Shown: positions 63,616 through 64,000 of the stretch, one piece after another
Layout: each line of letters starts with the position of its first letter
Position numbering within the stretch: the first letter of the stretch is position 1
Notes under the pieces: model-generated
What the model saw: only the letters and a program-made list of their open reading frames with translations
Databases searched by the model: none
Told to the model about the DNA's origin: nothing
Made by a program: the position numbers and the translations under genes
DNA from: Erythrobacter sp. SD-21
GTDB lineage: Bacteria; Pseudomonadota; Alphaproteobacteria; Sphingomonadales; Sphingomonadaceae
NCBI RefSeq assembly: GCF_000181515.1
Contig: NZ_ABCG01000005.1
Span: forward strand, 124,001-188,000
Reading direction: 5' to 3'
Length of the DNA stretch: 64,000 nucleotides

Positions 63616-64000
63616 TCAGGCGAGTTCGGCGAGTTCGACGCTGTAACCCTTGCTTTCCAGCTCACGGACAAGCCGGTCGATCTGGGCCCCGTCGCGGGCC
63701 TCGCACTCGATTTCCGTGATCAGCCCCTTGGCTGGCAGCGTGGTGAAAATGCGCTGGTGGTAGATTTCGATGATGTTGACGTTGTGCTCGTTGAACTCGC
63801 GCATCACCTTGTAGAGCGCGCCCGGGCGATCCTGCAGCGTGATACGCAACCGCGCGAGGCGGCCCGAACGCGCAAGGTCGCGCACCAGCACATTGGCCAG
63901 AAGGCGCGTGTCGATATTGCCGCCGCACAGTACGAGACCCACGGTCCTGCCCGCGAATTTTTCCGGATGCGACAGGACGGCAGCAAGACCCGCAGCCCCA
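63616..64000 (-). CDS. ilvA: Threonine dehydratase, C-terminal part (cut by window edge)
   Basis: The last 127 residues. The PLP-domain end is GLVLCGGNIDTRLLANVLVRDL, followed by an ACT domain (LARLRITLQDRPGALYKVMREFNEHNVNIIEIYHQR). It matches the short threonine ammonia-lyases with one ACT domain. These deaminate threonine to 2-oxobutyrate for isoleucine synthesis or catabolism; which applies here cannot be decided without the rest. Confidence 0.85.
   Translation of the reverse strand, partial: GAAGLAAVLSHPEKFAGRTVGLVLCGGNIDTRLLANVLVRDLARSGRLARLRITLQDRPGALYKVMREFNEHNVNIIEIYHQRIFTTLPAKGLITEIECEARDGAQIDRLVRELESKGYSVELAELA

Overview
The window is a gene-dense, high-GC (mostly about 63-68%) chromosomal segment with the look of an alphaproteobacterium of the order Sphingomonadales, most likely Erythrobacteraceae. 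The reasons are the gene order of the division/cell-wall cluster, an aspartate/glutamate leucyltransferase (Bpt), a TamA/TamB pair, remnants of a tryptophan-halogenase/alpha-amylase locus and the overall protein style. That placement is inference; no rRNA, tRNA, CRISPR array, IS element or intact prophage is visible.

Layout. 1-0.6 kb: C-terminus of a polysaccharide flippase. 0.6-3.2 kb: small envelope and signalling genes (an OmpA-type protein, a 41-aa membrane peptide plus a helix-hairpin-helix protein, a single-domain response regulator, a Cys-rich DUF326 protein, and an orphan truncated lasso-peptide B2-like protein). 3.3-9.7 kb: catabolism (glutaryl-CoA dehydrogenase; maleylacetoacetate isomerase and fumarylacetoacetate hydrolase; then divergent beta-oxidation genes around a shared palindromic operator candidate). 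9.7-14.7 kb: a surface-polysaccharide/sulfation block with a WecG-type glycosyltransferase, a PAPS-type sulfotransferase and the sulfate-activation enzymes CysNC and CysD. Part of it (about 9.93-11.4 kb) is only about 53% GC. 14.8-16.3 kb: a deletion scar in which a 5'-truncated GH13 amylase faces a tryptophan halogenase that has lost its middle. 16.4-19 kb: a lipoprotein, a BI-1 family membrane protein and a YbjN-like protein.

19.1-40.2 kb, all on the minus strand: a complete dcw cluster in the order mraZ-rsmH-ftsL-ftsI-murE-murF-mraY-murD-ftsW-murG-murC-murB-ddl-ftsQ-ftsA-ftsZ, followed by a double-SPOR-domain protein. Most neighbouring genes overlap by 1-4 bases, so translation is probably coupled. 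The 372-bp region upstream of mraZ carries two arrays of GGGA boxes spaced 9-12 bp apart on either side of a candidate promoter; these are the best candidates for MraZ binding sites and the most interesting regulatory signal here.

40.5-56.3 kb: housekeeping genes: cysteine synthase, 2Fe-2S ferredoxin, DNA glycosylase, an SDR, pterin dehydratase, ccmA-ccmB, map, a leucyl aminopeptidase, argC, glnB-glnA behind a near-consensus sigma-54 promoter, a double-PilZ protein, a GH24 lysozyme, a YR/D-rich secreted protein and a FAS1 lipoprotein. 56.3-64 kb: tamB, tamA (which appears to lack any ATG/GTG/TTG start and may begin at ATC), bpt, and the C-terminus of threonine dehydratase.

No gene cassette in the window looks like a wholly new defence or biosynthetic system. 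The points most worth checking are the phased mraZ operator arrays, the tamA start codon, the palindromic beta-oxidation operator, the linked PAPS synthesis/sulfotransferase module, the orphan lasso B2 fragment and the halogenase/amylase deletion scar.
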